Below, one piece after another: positions 51,032 through 61,572 of a DNA stretch of 64,000 nt. The stretch spans positions 254,376-318,375 of the forward strand of contig NHNW01000009.1 of the NCBI GenBank assembly GCA_002786025.1, written 5' to 3'. The notes below the pieces were generated by a model that made no database searches, was not told where the DNA came from, and saw only the letters and a program-made list of their open reading frames with translations. Position 1 is the first letter of the stretch, and each line of letters begins with the position of its first letter. This DNA is from Zasmidium citrigriseum. Taxonomy: Eukaryota > Ascomycota > Dothideomycetes > Mycosphaerellales > Mycosphaerellaceae. A program made the position numbers and the translations under genes.

Positions 51032-53045
51032 ATGTCCGACCAGGACGTGGAAGGCGGCAAGCCCGCCGCCGCGACACCAGCCCAAATACCGCATCTACGA
51101 CAAGTCATTGACCAAGCCGGCATCACGCCCGAAGTGCAGAACTGGCAGTATGAGGGCTCGGGCACGGAAGAGGACCCCTACGTCGTGGTCTGGATCGACA
51201 ATGACCCCCGGAATCCGATGCTGTACAGCGAGATCAAGAAATGGAGTCTGACCATGGTGGTCGCTATCGCCACTTTGGCTGTCGCTTTTGTGTCGAGTGC
51301 GTATTCGGGCGGCTCGAAGGAGATTATTGCGGAGTTTGGATGTAGCCAGGAAGTGTTTACTTTGGGTATTTCACTGTTTGTGTTGGGGTTTGCGATTGGG
51401 CCTTTACTGTGAGTCTTGAAACTCGGGTTTCGCGATGGGACATCGCTGACAGATGAATGTAGATGGGCTCCATTGTCTGAGCTGTTTGGTCGACAGGTTC
51501 TCTTCGTCACCACGTATGCTGGACTTACTGCCTTCAACGCCGGTGCTGCTGGGTCTCGGAATATCTGGACGCTTATCATCCTTCGATTCTTCGCCGGCGC
51601 GATTGGCTCGAGTCCGCTCACCAACGCCGGTGGTGTCATTGCCGATATGTTCTCCGCAAAGGAGCGAGGTCTGGCAATGTCTCTGTTCGCGGCAGCCCCG
51701 TTCATGGGTCCCGTCCTGGGTCCCATCGTGGGTGGTTTCGTCGGCGAGACAGTAGGCTGGCGCTGGGTCGAGGGAGTCATGGCGATCTTTACTGGAGTCC
51801 TGTGGATCTTTGGCTCTTGTGTAGTACCCGAAACCTACCCTCCCGTCATTCTCCGCCAGCGGGCCAAGAAGCTCAGTCAGATGACGGGCAAAGTGTACAA
51901 GACTCGAGGCGATATCCAGCAAGGCTCGGTTTCTGTGGGTGAGATCTTCAAGACTTCGCTCTCTCGGCCATGGATCTTGCTGTTCCAGGAGCCTATCGTC
52001 TTCCTCCTTTCGATCTACATGGCCATCATCTACGGCACGCTGTACATGGTAAGCGAGCTCCTCCAGTTGACGTTGTACTCATACTGACATATCACAGTGT
52101 TTTGGTGCCTTCCCAATCGTATACCAGCAAATCCGCGGCTGGAGCGCAGGTATCGGCGGTCTCGCTTTCCTCGGTGTCGCGGTCGGCATGTTGATGGCTG
52201 TGGGATACTCAGTCTGGGACAACAAGCGATACGCCAAGATCAGCGACGAGTATGAGGGTTTCGCGCCCCCTGAGGCCCGACTGCCCCTTTGCATGGTTGG
52301 CTCCATTGCTGTTCCCATCGGTCTCTTCTGGTTCGCCTGGACGAATTACCCTTCAATTCACTGGATCGTTTCCATCATGGCTGGCGCGCCCTTCGGCTTC
52401 GGAATGGTTCTGATCTTCTTGGGGATCATGAACTACCTCATCGACGCTTACACCATCTTCGCTGCGTCTGTTTTGGCAGCCAACTCGGTCCTGCGTTCGC
52501 TATTTGGTGCAAGCTTCCCCTTGTTCACCACACAGATGTACAGCGGCCTCGGTATTCATTGGGCATCCTCTATACCGGCATTCTTGGCTCTGGCCTGTGT
52601 CCCGTTCCCATTCATCTTCTACAAGTACGGCGCTACGATCCGAAAGAAGTGCAAGTACGCCGCACAATCCGAAAAGTTCATGCGGGAGATGCAACAGCAA
52701 GTCCAGAAAGATCCCGAAGATTCCAAGGACGTCGCCACACCGATGGACAGCGAGGAAGCAGCCGACGAGGAGAAGTACGACCAAGACCGACCACGAGAGC
52801 CAGTCGAAGAGGTCGAGCGTCGTCCATCATTGGCAGAATCAGAGAAAGACGACGAATCACCCCAGTTCGCCCCTATCCGAACCACGCAGAGCCGGACCAC
52901 AGTACGCCGAGACTCGAATGCTGGATATGCTGGTAATCCATTCGACTTGGACCGCGTGAATACGAGAGAGAGTTTCAAGCCTGCCAGTGGCAGAAGTCGG
53001 GCGAATTCCCGGGCGAGCTCGAAGAGTGGAAAGAGTCGGCGATAG
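51032..53045 (+). CDS. MFS drug/polyamine:H+ antiporter, DHA1 family
   Basis: Three exons, 51032-51408, 51463-52048 and 52098-53045, give 636 residues with clean GT..AG introns. The cytosolic N-terminus has the family-like YVVVWIDNDPRNPMLYSEIKKW before helix 1. Motif A appears as WAPLSELFGRQ and the antiporter motif C as APFMGPVLGPIVGGF, which marks DHA1 exporters of the Tpo1/Flu1 kind. Other landmarks are FAGAIGSSPLTNAGG, PVLGPIVGG and PETYPPVILRQRAKKL. The C-terminal 110 residues are hydrophilic, with alternating acidic and basic runs and many Ser, possibly a phosphorylated regulatory tail. The plasma membrane is the expected site. The drug or polyamine substrate is inferred from family only. 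Confidence 0.93.
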
Positions 53046-53701
53046 GGAAGAGCTTTTATGACAGCGGGAGAGAGTGTTTTGATACCACAAGCGAGGCGTT
53101 CGAGGGTCACGAGGGATGATGTATAGTGTGCGATGAAGAGAAGTTGGCATCTTTATGTGCTGACTGCTTGCTTACTCCTTTTAATCAGACTCCCCGGGAA
53201 GACCGGGATTGGTTCTTTCTGTATTCTCTTCTGTTACAGTACTTCCGAAGACTTCCACTTGTTCAACTCGTTTCAGATCATCTCTCCGAATCTCTTGGAC
53301 AGCCAAGTCACCATGAGAGGTACAGGGGCATAAAACAGTCTCTGTCCTTGGGAAATCGAACGGATACAGTTCCGTTGCCTCGTCACGTGGATGTCCTTAT
53401 CCGGGCAACGCGTTGGGCCCGCCGGCGGCGCTTGCGGTCGAGTTCCAATCACAATATAGTCCTCCGTATCTTACCCGACTCCGACGGTGGAGATTATGGA
53501 AAGCTATACCTTTCAGATTATCCCACTACTCCCAAGGTGGTATTGCTATCCCGATCGACAGGGTAGTGGGAGGCGCTGACATGATGCACTGGTTGCGCAC
53601 TCGTCTCGATAAACCATCTTTCGCCCCAACCATGATCTGGACCATGCGGTGGATGACCTTACAACACCGTCAAGCTATCGAGCTCTGGAGAGTCGTGGAA
53701 G
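53046..53701. other. Intergenic, 656 bp
   Basis: 3' flank of the DHA1 gene and promoter of the Zn2Cys6 gene that follows. An open frame at 53,413-53,817 overlaps the first exon of that gene in another frame and is a shadow. Confidence 0.45.
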
Positions 53702-55760
53702 ATGATGAAACGGACGTTGAAGTCGACCAAGTCAAGGACGGGGTGTCAGAGATGCAAAGGTATGTTCGAGTGCTTCCGAGCCGATTTGGGATGCCTATCG
53801 TTGACACTGTTCTGTAGCCGCCCGGGTGAAGTGTGACGAGTCGGTCAGTACGCCACACAGAAGCATGCATACGCAATGGCGATGGCTGACATTCCTTCCT
53901 GCGAACAGAGGCCCGGATGCAAAATCTGTGCCGCCAACGGCGTCGAGTGTCCCGGCTACGCAAAGCAATTACGATGGAGCAGCAAGCACGAGATATTCTC
54001 CAACTCCAGCCAGCCCCAGCAGGCAAAGAGATCGCCAACTAAGGAACCACCGCAGAAACCACCCACACCCACGACCAGCTCAGTGGCGGCAAATTCACAT
54101 CCTTCGCCGTCGCCGAGTTCTGCCAACCCATCGTTATCAGCCAGCGACGGACATGCCTTGGCATGGCCCAATTTCGAAGAGCTGTGCGGCTATGAGGACT
54201 TCGGCTTCTCCGCCCCATTGCTCGAACCCAGCTTCAACTTCCACGCAGAGCAAGACCTAGGATTCGGAGATCTCTTCGCAGCAAACCTGGCAGCAACAGT
54301 CCCCCACGAACTCCCCGGCATAGCCCACGCCGTCGGACAGGAGAGTCCTGCCGAAGGCGAGTCGCCGCCGACTCTCCCTCCATTATCTGCCAAAGCCTTG
54401 CAAAAACGACCAGCTAAGTCGTCTGCGTTGTTGCAAACCTTTTATCGCATGTCCATGCCGTCTGATGTGCCCGGTTTCTCTGATCAAGATCTCATCAATC
54501 ACTACTTTAATAGTGTGTGTGCCATCTACTCTTGTTATGATTCCCCTACCAACCCCTTTCGCTCACTTGTGAGCAGTCTTTGGTCTAGTGATAAGACTAT
54601 CTACTTTGTGAGTGCTGTTCACATCTGATCTCGATCCTCACCTAACAGCTCCCTAGGGCATCCAAAGTATGGCAATGGCACATTTGGCGAATTGGTACCC
54701 TTGGTTACACCCTCTCTCGCTCACCAAACGATCGCAAGCGTGGATGTCACTCCAGAACGATCTGCGTCTCCTCAGAACTGGCAAACGCTCCACGGACAGC
54801 GTAATGCTCAGTCTACTACTATTGGGTCCATCAGCGGCGTGGCACCAAGCGACAAACCTGGGATTGCAATACCTTTTGATCGCACGCAATCTCCTGCAAT
54901 CCAATCTCCAACTCAACAAAGAGCTCGACGAGTTCTACATCAACGCGATGATGTACTGGGAGATGTGCGTCAGTTTCGTCGATCCGGTGCCTTCTCTCCC
55001 CTTATCTGGGCTTAAAGAGCCTCACTTCGACCTGGATAGCGGCGGAGGTGAAATCCACGCGCACAGCTGGACGGGCGTGGCGAACGAAATCTGCTTCCTC
55101 TTAGCAGAAGTGGGCCGTGTACTTCGACGACAACGAGGCTCACCAACCGCCTTTGAGCAGTTCTATCACATCGAGCGGGAGTGGTTCCAGAGCCTGGAGC
55201 GCTCCCTTCACGTCATCTCCATCCCCAGCGCGGACGCAGTCGCAGACCACGGCGACCCGCGAACACCCAAAGAAGACCTCGTGCGCTGCGCAGAAGCGCT
55301 CAAGTTCGTCGGCCTGCTAGAAATCTACAGCATGTTCCCCGACATCCTATCCGAGCGCATCTCAAACGACCTCAGCAGCCTCTCCTCAATCGAACAATTC
55401 GAACCCCTGGAGAGCGCCGATGGCTGGACAATCGCCGTGGCGCTCCACATCCTAAACGTCGTGAAACCCATCTCGATCTCCTCGGCATCATGCCGTCTCT
55501 TCCCGCTCATACTCCTATCAGCCGCCAGCCACCTGCGCATGAGCTCAGACTGCAGCCACGAGAGCCGAGAGAAAGTCGTCGAAGCCCGGTACAGCGTCGA
55601 AGCGAGAATGCTTCTCTTGTCGAGGAAGTACCCCCAGCGGCCCTTTCTGCAAATGATGGATGTCGTGAAGGAAGTCTGGGAGAGATTGGATAACGAAGCG
55701 AGTCAGGCGCATTGGATGAACGTGATGCACGAGGGCGGGATGTTGACGTTGATATGCTAG
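53702..55760 (+). CDS. Zn2Cys6 transcription factor
   Basis: Exons 53702-53759, 53818-53843 (26 nt), 53909-54607 and 54657-55760 give 628 residues. The zinc cluster is split over three exons and becomes complete after splicing: C15, C18, C25, C32, C35 and C42 in the context SRTGCQRCKAARVKCDES and RPGCKICAANGVECPGY. The next 190 residues are Pro/Ser-rich. The rest has the fungal-specific factor layout (SALLQTFYRMSMP, DQDLINHYFNSVCAIYSCYDS, then MAMAHLANWYP). The start is one of two adjacent ATGs. It is convergent with the AtuA-like gene, with only 17 bp between the two stop codons, and may once have controlled it. Confidence 0.9.
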
Positions 55761-55777
55761 GACAAGAGCAATCTATT

Positions 55778-57559
55778 TCAGGCTAATTGTTCGAGTAGAC
55801 TTTCCGGCAATTTCATCATCGCGAGGGGGACGTATTGCTGCGAGCCGTGGACGTCGTTCTCGCCGAAGCCGCCTGAGCAGGAAGGTTGGCCGTTTCGTTG
55901 TCTGGGGATTGTGGCTTTGAAGGCTAGAGCGGCGTCGAAGAAGCCGGACCAGATGATGTCGCTTTCGCGGAGATGGAACATGGCGGCGATGATGCTGGCG
56001 TTCAGCACGTTGGCGTTCTTGACGAGCTCGTATTTGGCTTTGGAGTCGAACATCACGTCCAGGGTGATCTCGTATGGTCCGGCGTTTTTGGAGCGGACGA
56101 CTTTGGCGACGTCTATCAATGTATGAGGTGGTTGGTCGATCATGGTGGTTGTGCTTTGGGGCTTGGATGCCAGGGAAGGTTTCTTTGTCGTCAGGACCGG
56201 CTTTTGTCCGTTCTGCACTGGCTCGCTGGTCTCAATGCCATTGAGGCTCGATTGTCCCTCGCCCACAATCTGGACCGCAAGCTTGAAGAGGCCTCCAGGA
56301 TTACCGTCTGTCTTCAGTCCGTCTTCACCTGGCTGTAGCTCGAGAAGGTGGTAGATCGAAAACTCCGCACACTCGCCAACCTCAACTTCCAACTGGCCAC
56401 CGATTCCCATACCAAAATTGCCTGACGTGGCCTTCTGGCCCGGATACGGAGCATGAGTGCAGAAGACTCGTGCAGCAGAAGCAAGATTGGTGGCATCAGC
56501 CTGCGTAGCGGCCAAGACTTCGCCGACAACGAATACAGCCTTCTCGCCGCCGTATACATGCCACGTCAGGTCCCAATGATCCTCGATGTCGGCGTTGAGA
56601 CGAGTCAGCTCGTCGCGGATACTGTCGAGAAAGGGATGGACTTGCGGCATCAGGATTGGATCGCAGAACGAGCCCATGATGAGTGCTCGGTAGCCTGTCA
56701 CCCTGGCGCCTTCGAGTTTAACGGTATATGGGATACCCTGTGCTTTGACATGTTGGAATGAGGAGCCTTTGACGAGTACGGAGATCTCATCGGCGGACTG
56801 AGAATATGTCGACTTGGTCAGATCGAGATAGCCACCAGGGCCGGTGAGGATGTCTGGCCTCGTCTTCTCGTACAGTGTGTGCGCAGCGACACTCAGAGGC
56901 GTACACCTCGCCTTCGTATCCGTTGGTCGAATCTCGAAGCTCGCATCCTGATAGATCGTTGCCACCGCGCCTTTACTCTTTGGTGTGGCACACAAACCTC
57001 CGCATTCCAAGATCTTACCCATGTGGGTAAAAGCACCTAGCTCAAGAGGATCCATACTCGTGAAGTCCTTCCTCTTGGCATGGAAGGCACAATAAGCTAT
57101 ATACGGCGCTGGATCATACGCTCGACCGCCGATGATCACGTTGAAATCTGGATTTGCGATCATGGCTTGCAGGAATGGTTCGGGACCCATTTGAGCCACC
57201 ACACGAGGAGTTCGATCAAGTGCTTCCTGAGTAAGCTCGGGGACGGCTGGGCCGCAACCAGTAACCTTGCCTGCTGCGAGGCGAGTGCTGATGAGGTCCT
57301 TTGAGATGCCAGAGAAGATGGAAAGAACCTTCAACTTCCACGACAGATGCTCTGGTTCTTGGGCAAGCTCTCGGATGATATCGACCAGGAGCTCGACATG
57401 TTCATCGCTTCCGTCTCCGCCGGCGGAAGAGATCAAGAGAGGGACTTGATACTTGACACCAAGACGCAGCAGACGACGCAGATCGCGGACGTAGGAGCTT
57501 CTTGGACATGTGGTGGTTCCGAGAGCAAGCTTCGAGGGTCCTGAGTCTGTGGATCCTGA
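55778..57559 (-). pseudogene. AtuA-like (DUF1446 + DUF4387) gene, 3' part, split by a transposon
   Basis: The - strand frame is open from the transposon edge (57,559) to the stop at 55,778, 593 codons. It starts in mid-domain with SGSTDSGPSKLALGTTTCPR, then SSAGGDGSDEHVE, NPDFNVIIGGRAYDPAPY, GPGGYLDL and YGVGGEK-type HVYGGEKAVF, which belong to the acyclic terpene utilisation AtuA-like family. The C-terminal part (TLIDVAKVVRSKNAGPYEIT and ESDIIWSGFFDAA) is the DUF4387 module. No internal stop is present. The first about 45 residues lie on the far side of the transposon (61,025-61,160), so the gene cannot make a normal full-length product. In bacteria AtuA takes part in citronellol/geraniol degradation; the fungal substrate is unknown. 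Confidence 0.9.
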
Positions 57560-57589
57560 GGGTGCGTCTACTTCCTCGATTAATCGACC
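57560..57589 (+). repeat. Left terminal inverted repeat of the Harbinger element
   Basis: Starts GGGTGCGTCTACTTCCTCGA and ends ATTAATCGACC. It matches the reverse complement of 60995-61024 except at two positions, both G/A differences. Confidence 0.93.
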
Positions 57590-57857
57590 TTCTCGAGAGG
57601 TTAATCTAGGTGCCGGTTAATCCACTGTGCCGTCTACTAAACAATCGGTTAATATAGAGGTTATTACCACTGACCTGTGTCTGTGCGCGGCATGCTGCAG
57701 TTGGCAGGTATATCCGAAAAACCAGTGCGTGACAATAACCTCCTTTTTTGAGGTTGATTGCGCGTGTGGCACGCGTGTGCACTGGCCTCCTTCTTCTACC
57801 TCTTCTCAAGGCACTCGTATCGATATTGGTGACCCCTCTATGCTCTTTCTCTTGACA

Positions 57858-59069
57858 ATGGATAGCCTGCAGGCCGCTCTCGTGCTAGGCTTGATTGCCG
57901 GTGCTGCCATCACGACGGCAGCCGTCCTCGTCCGCCCATCACTGTCGAACGCGAAGAAGAGGTGGTATAGGCCGGCCGGCGTGATTCAGACGCTTACGGA
58001 TGATATGAAGGCGAGGAAGGAGCTGGTGACGGTACTAAATGGGCCGGAGCAGTATTGCTATGACGTGACGCGTCTGCGCAGGCCGGTGTTGATGAGCCTG
58101 ATTGAAGAGCTGGAGCGAAGAGGGTTGAGTGAGAGCGATAGGGTGCCGGCGGCTGCGAAGGTCGTCATATATTGTGATTTCGTGGCTCACAATGCGTCGA
58201 TTCGGAGGCTTCATAGGGACTATCAGTTCGCCTATCGCACTATCCAGAAGATCATCAAAGAGGTTAGCAAACTGCTCTGCTCAATGGCCGACGACGTTAT
58301 ACGGATACCTCCTCGAACCTCGCCACCTCATAACAAGATATCGACTGGGCCTGACGCTGGCAAGTTCCACCTCTTTAAGGACGCTCTCGGTGCTCTTAAC
58401 GGCAGCTTCATCCGTATGACGCTCAATGAGACTCAACGAGCCACGTGGAGGTGTCGGAAGGGGTTTGTGTCGATGAACGTGATGGCGGCGGTTGGATTCG
58501 ATATGCAGCTGCACCACGTGCTCGTCGGACATGAGGGCTCTGCGACGGACGGCGTGGTGTTGTCGAAGGCGTACAAAGAAGGCTTCCGCGTGCTAGAAGG
58601 AAGATATTATCTGGCCGACGGTGGCTATTCCTTCAAAGACGAGAAACTGCTGGTGCCCTATTAGTGTGTCCGGTACCACCTTCGAGAGCAGGCCGCCGCT
58701 AGCCTTCGGCCTGAGACTTACCAAGAGTTATTTAACCTGCGGCACTCGCAACTTAGAAACGTCGTCGAGCGCCTCTTTAGTATCCTTAAGAAGCGCTTCA
58801 AGATCCTCCAAGACGGTGCCAACCCAGGGTATAGCATCAAAGAGTAGAGCCGCTTCATACTGTCTTGTTTTGTGCTCTACAACTTCATCCTCTAGTACGG
58901 GCAGCAGCCACTTCATTGGGAGCTAGATCTAATGCGTGTCGACGGCGGCGATGAGAGCGATAATAAGGACGATAAGGAGAGTAGTCTCGGTAATGGACGA
59001 GAGGGCGGTGGTAGCGCGAGAGAGGCGTTTCGTGATATAATGGCGCAGGCAATGTGGATTGATTATTAA
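57858..59069 (+). pseudogene. Harbinger DDE transposase (HARBI1-like), inactivated
   Basis: The frame from MDSLQAALVLGLI at 57858 (an ATG at 57840 is also possible) runs 404 codons with three in-frame TAG stops at 58662, 58845 and 58893. Two or all of them are explained by CAG-to-TAG or TGG-to-TAG. The DDE_Tnp_4 nuclease core is clear: GALNGSFIRM (first acidic position), YYLADGGYSF (second, Asp) and LRNVVERLFSILKKRF (third, Glu). In the first motif the expected Asp (GALDG) is Asn, coded AAC at 58398-58400, a TpG-to-TpA change from GAC. The N-terminal part contains a helix-turn-helix-like region (HRDYQFAYRTIQKIIKEV). The 404-codon length equals that of an intact transposase. No RIP-like depletion of CpA is seen in this half overall. 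Confidence 0.9.
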
Positions 59070-59670
59070 AGGTGGTGCGAGAAGGTGGGTTTGGACGCCC
59101 GTGGGCCTTAGAATTAACGTTCGGGATAGCTGCATATAGGGTGGAATAGTGGTCCCAAGAAGAAGGGTGTTTTTAGTAGTAAATAGGCTAGTTTTAGGGA
59201 TCTTTGTTCGAATCTAGGCTATCTAATATGCCTCCTTCCTACCTACTTTACTCGCTCTAACGTTAACGATCCCCGCGTTTATTTCTTAGCGTATTAGTTT
59301 AGGAGAAAGGGCGTGGATTTAAGGCAGAAGCTAGGAAAGCGACATATCTGAAGATATTAAAGTTCGTTACGTGACGCGATTTACGGCCTCTAATTAGCTA
59401 AAATTAATAACACCCTTATATAAATTAATAGTATAGATAGTCCTAGGATATTTTATAGAATATTACTCTCCTATTAGCTTCCTCTACTACTCCTATACTA
59501 ATATAAAGGGCTCGTACTATACAAAATTAACCTCCGCTTAGCCGGCTTTAATAACTTCCTTCCTTTTAATATATAATACTAACCCCTAAACGCTCTTAGT
59601 ACTAGCTCTATTAATAGTATAGCGTATATAGCTACTACTACGGATACTAACTATATAGTTAAGTGCCTAC
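59070..59670. other. Internal non-coding spacer of the transposon
   Basis: Sequence between the 3' ends of the two convergent transposon genes. Composition changes sharply at about 59,150 from normal to CpA/TpG-poor, TpA-rich DNA. Confidence 0.6.
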
Positions 59671-60830
59671 CGACGATATTAAGGGTAGTAGGCGCGGACG
59701 AATCTCCTCGAGTAGCTTCTTAAAGTAGGCTTTAACTATCGCTACCGTTTCCTCTTTATCGATCTAACCTACCGTTACCTCCGTATAGTTAATAGTACTA
59801 TTCGATCGGCCGACCTCTATTACGAGTAAGAGCTTGTCTTCTATAGATATACTAGGTAGAACCGTTAGTATTATAAGGTAGGTAGTAACACGGCTAATAC
59901 TAGAGCTCTAGCTAGTATTAGACTTTACGAAGTTAGCTAGTATCTAATTATAAGGCGTTATAGTCCTCTTAAGGAGTCGCTTATATTACTAATCGTCGAA
60001 AGGGTTATTTGCCTTCGCGGCCGCCTTCGCCTTAACCTTCTTCGCCTTATTCTTCGCCTTATTATAGTAAGCGATTATATACTTACGCTCGTAGTTAGAT
60101 AACCCTTCGAGCTCGTCGTCTATAGCCGTCTAGCTCTTATCTACTAGCGGCGGCGGCTAGCTCTTAGCCGCTACTTTATTAATAACCTCGACTTCCTTAT
60201 TACCTTCCTTATTAACCTCGCCCTTATCTTCGTCCGCCGAGTCTATAGCTAGCGATAAGCTAGACGTAACGTACTCGCCCATAGCTACGTTCTTACTAAT
60301 AAGTACTATTATTTTAGCGTAGTAGTCTAGAGCGGCGTTACGAAACGGCTCGTAGTTAGGGTATAACTAGTAGTAAGCGTCTTTAAGATCTAGATCGGCT
60401 AGCTTCGGTAGCGTACTATTCTACCTACTAATATACTTTAGATAATAGGTATAAGGCTTCTAGTCTACCTTTATCTTACGCTATTTGTTCTTAAGGGTAT
60501 TAGGCTTAAAGGCGAACTTAAACCTCTTATATATAGTATTAGTAGTCTCTAGTAGGTAAGTCGATTTAAAGGTCTAGTTATCCGTTATCTTGCCCTTAGT
60601 CTTTATCTCTTAAAAGGCTACTAATATATAGGTAACCTAAGCGCGCCGCTATCGAGTTAACTTCGGATATTAATTAGCGATTAATAGCTTCTTCTTCTTC
60701 TTCGCCGCCGCTGCTACCGCTAACGTCTAACTAGCCTTCTTCGAGGGAGCTAGTATACGACCTATTATTACGAGATCTTAGAAAGAGCGTGGAACTACTA
60801 TAAGAGAAGGACTAGATAATAATAGAGAGT
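59670..60830 (-). pseudogene. Harbinger Myb/SANT-like DNA-binding protein, destroyed by RIP
   Basis: Reading the - strand and allowing TAG as former TGG gives one long frame. It contains GKITDN-W-TFKSTYLLETT, YKRFKFAFKPNTLKNK-W-RKI, and KPYTYYLKYISR-W-NSTLPK (the W being a stop now), the pattern of the Myb/SANT-like domain that accompanies Harbinger transposases (Myb_DNA-bind_3 type). An Asp/Glu-rich linker, a KAKNKAKKVKAKAAAKA basic run and ANNPFDD follow. More than a dozen stops sit almost all at expected Trp or Gln codons. The protein normally helps the transposase enter the nucleus and bind the ends. Start and end are approximate. Confidence 0.75.
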
Positions 60831-60994
60831 AAGGTGCCTTCTATAACGCGCGAGACTAATACGGAAGACGCGAATCGGACTAATACTAACGTTAAGAAGT
60901 ACGGACGTAAGAAATTACTATAGCGTCTACTAAATAACCGGTTAAATTGGACTAATATTACAGAGGTTATTCTAGCTACTAGTTTAGACGAGAC

Positions 60995-61024
60995 GGCCGA
61001 TTAATCGAGGAAGTAGACGTACCC
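60995..61024 (-). repeat. Right terminal inverted repeat of the Harbinger element
   Basis: On the + strand it ends CGAGGAAGTAGACGTACCC. Its reverse complement begins GGGTACGTCTACTTCCTCGA. It is the partner of 57560-57589. Confidence 0.93.
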
Positions 61025-61160
61025 TAAGTCGAGGATAAGTACGACTAAGGCGTCCTTAGCTTTAACTACGTTAGAGAGGGTAGTCTCTATTTCGGTATCG
61101 GAGAAGCCGTAGCCTAGCATGCTAACAGGCGTTATGATATAGCAGAGAGGAGCGAGCTCT
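61025..61160 (-). pseudogene. 5' fragment of the split AtuA-like gene, RIP-damaged
   Basis: The - strand reads ITPVSMLGYGFSDTEIE, then LSNVVKAKDALVVLILD and the target-site codon TTA, which joins in frame with TCA-GGA-TCC-ACA (SGST) on the other side of the transposon. The motif TPVxMLGYGF is the normal start of fungal AtuA-like proteins and ILDSGSTDSGPSK the normal continuation, so this is the missing N-terminus. The fragment and the DNA up to about 61,245 are poor in CpA/TpG, so RIP spread beyond the transposon. The start codon is not clear. Confidence 0.8.
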
Positions 61161-61572
61161 CTATTACGATTTAGTTTAGGGGCCGATACGTCGTTAAGAT
61201 AAAGAGCTATAATAATAGGTAGATCTTAGGAAGGAAGTTTTTAAAGTTGTAAAGAACGATTGAGTGTGCAATAGCTTCTGCGGTTCGAGAATACAATCTG
61301 CTTACACGTTATTTGTTTCAGGCGCAATAATGTCCTTGTTGGTTCCATGCTTACGAATGTCGGACCTATGGAGGAGGCAATCGCCGATGTCGCTCCCTGA
61401 GGCGACGTCGCTTTCAGTGGACGCGACTTCACCACAACAAACCAACAACTTACACGATTGAGCAGGATTCGCAAATGCGGGGATCGGAAACATCTGGAGC
61501 ACGACCGCCATAAAGAAGAAATAATCAGATGCAAGGCTTGTGGAACCGCCGACTTGAGCGATCACGCACAAG
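61161..61572. other. Intergenic, RIP edge and promoter of the next regulator
   Basis: RIP-type composition ends at about 61,245. From there the sequence is ordinary and serves as the promoter of the Zn2Cys6 gene at 61,573. Before the transposon insertion this was the divergent promoter shared with the AtuA-like gene. Confidence 0.5.

Larger units (their letters stand above)
57560..61024. mobile_element. PIF/Harbinger-type DNA transposon, 3,465 bp
   Basis: The boundaries come from three independent observations. First, 30-bp terminal inverted repeats (57560-57589 and 60995-61024) begin GGGTRCGTCTACTTCCTCGA and match at 28 of 30 positions. Second, a 3-bp target duplication flanks it: TCA on the left and TTA on the right when read on the - strand; the difference is a CpA-to-TpA change. 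Third, the interrupted host gene resumes in the correct frame. It carries a HARBI1-like DDE transposase (+ strand) and a Myb/SANT-like protein (- strand), the usual Harbinger pair. Both are inactivated. Strong RIP is confined to about 59,150 and beyond. A direct subterminal repeat (GTCTACTAAA..CGGTTAA) occurs at 57,632 and 60,926. Confidence 0.92.
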
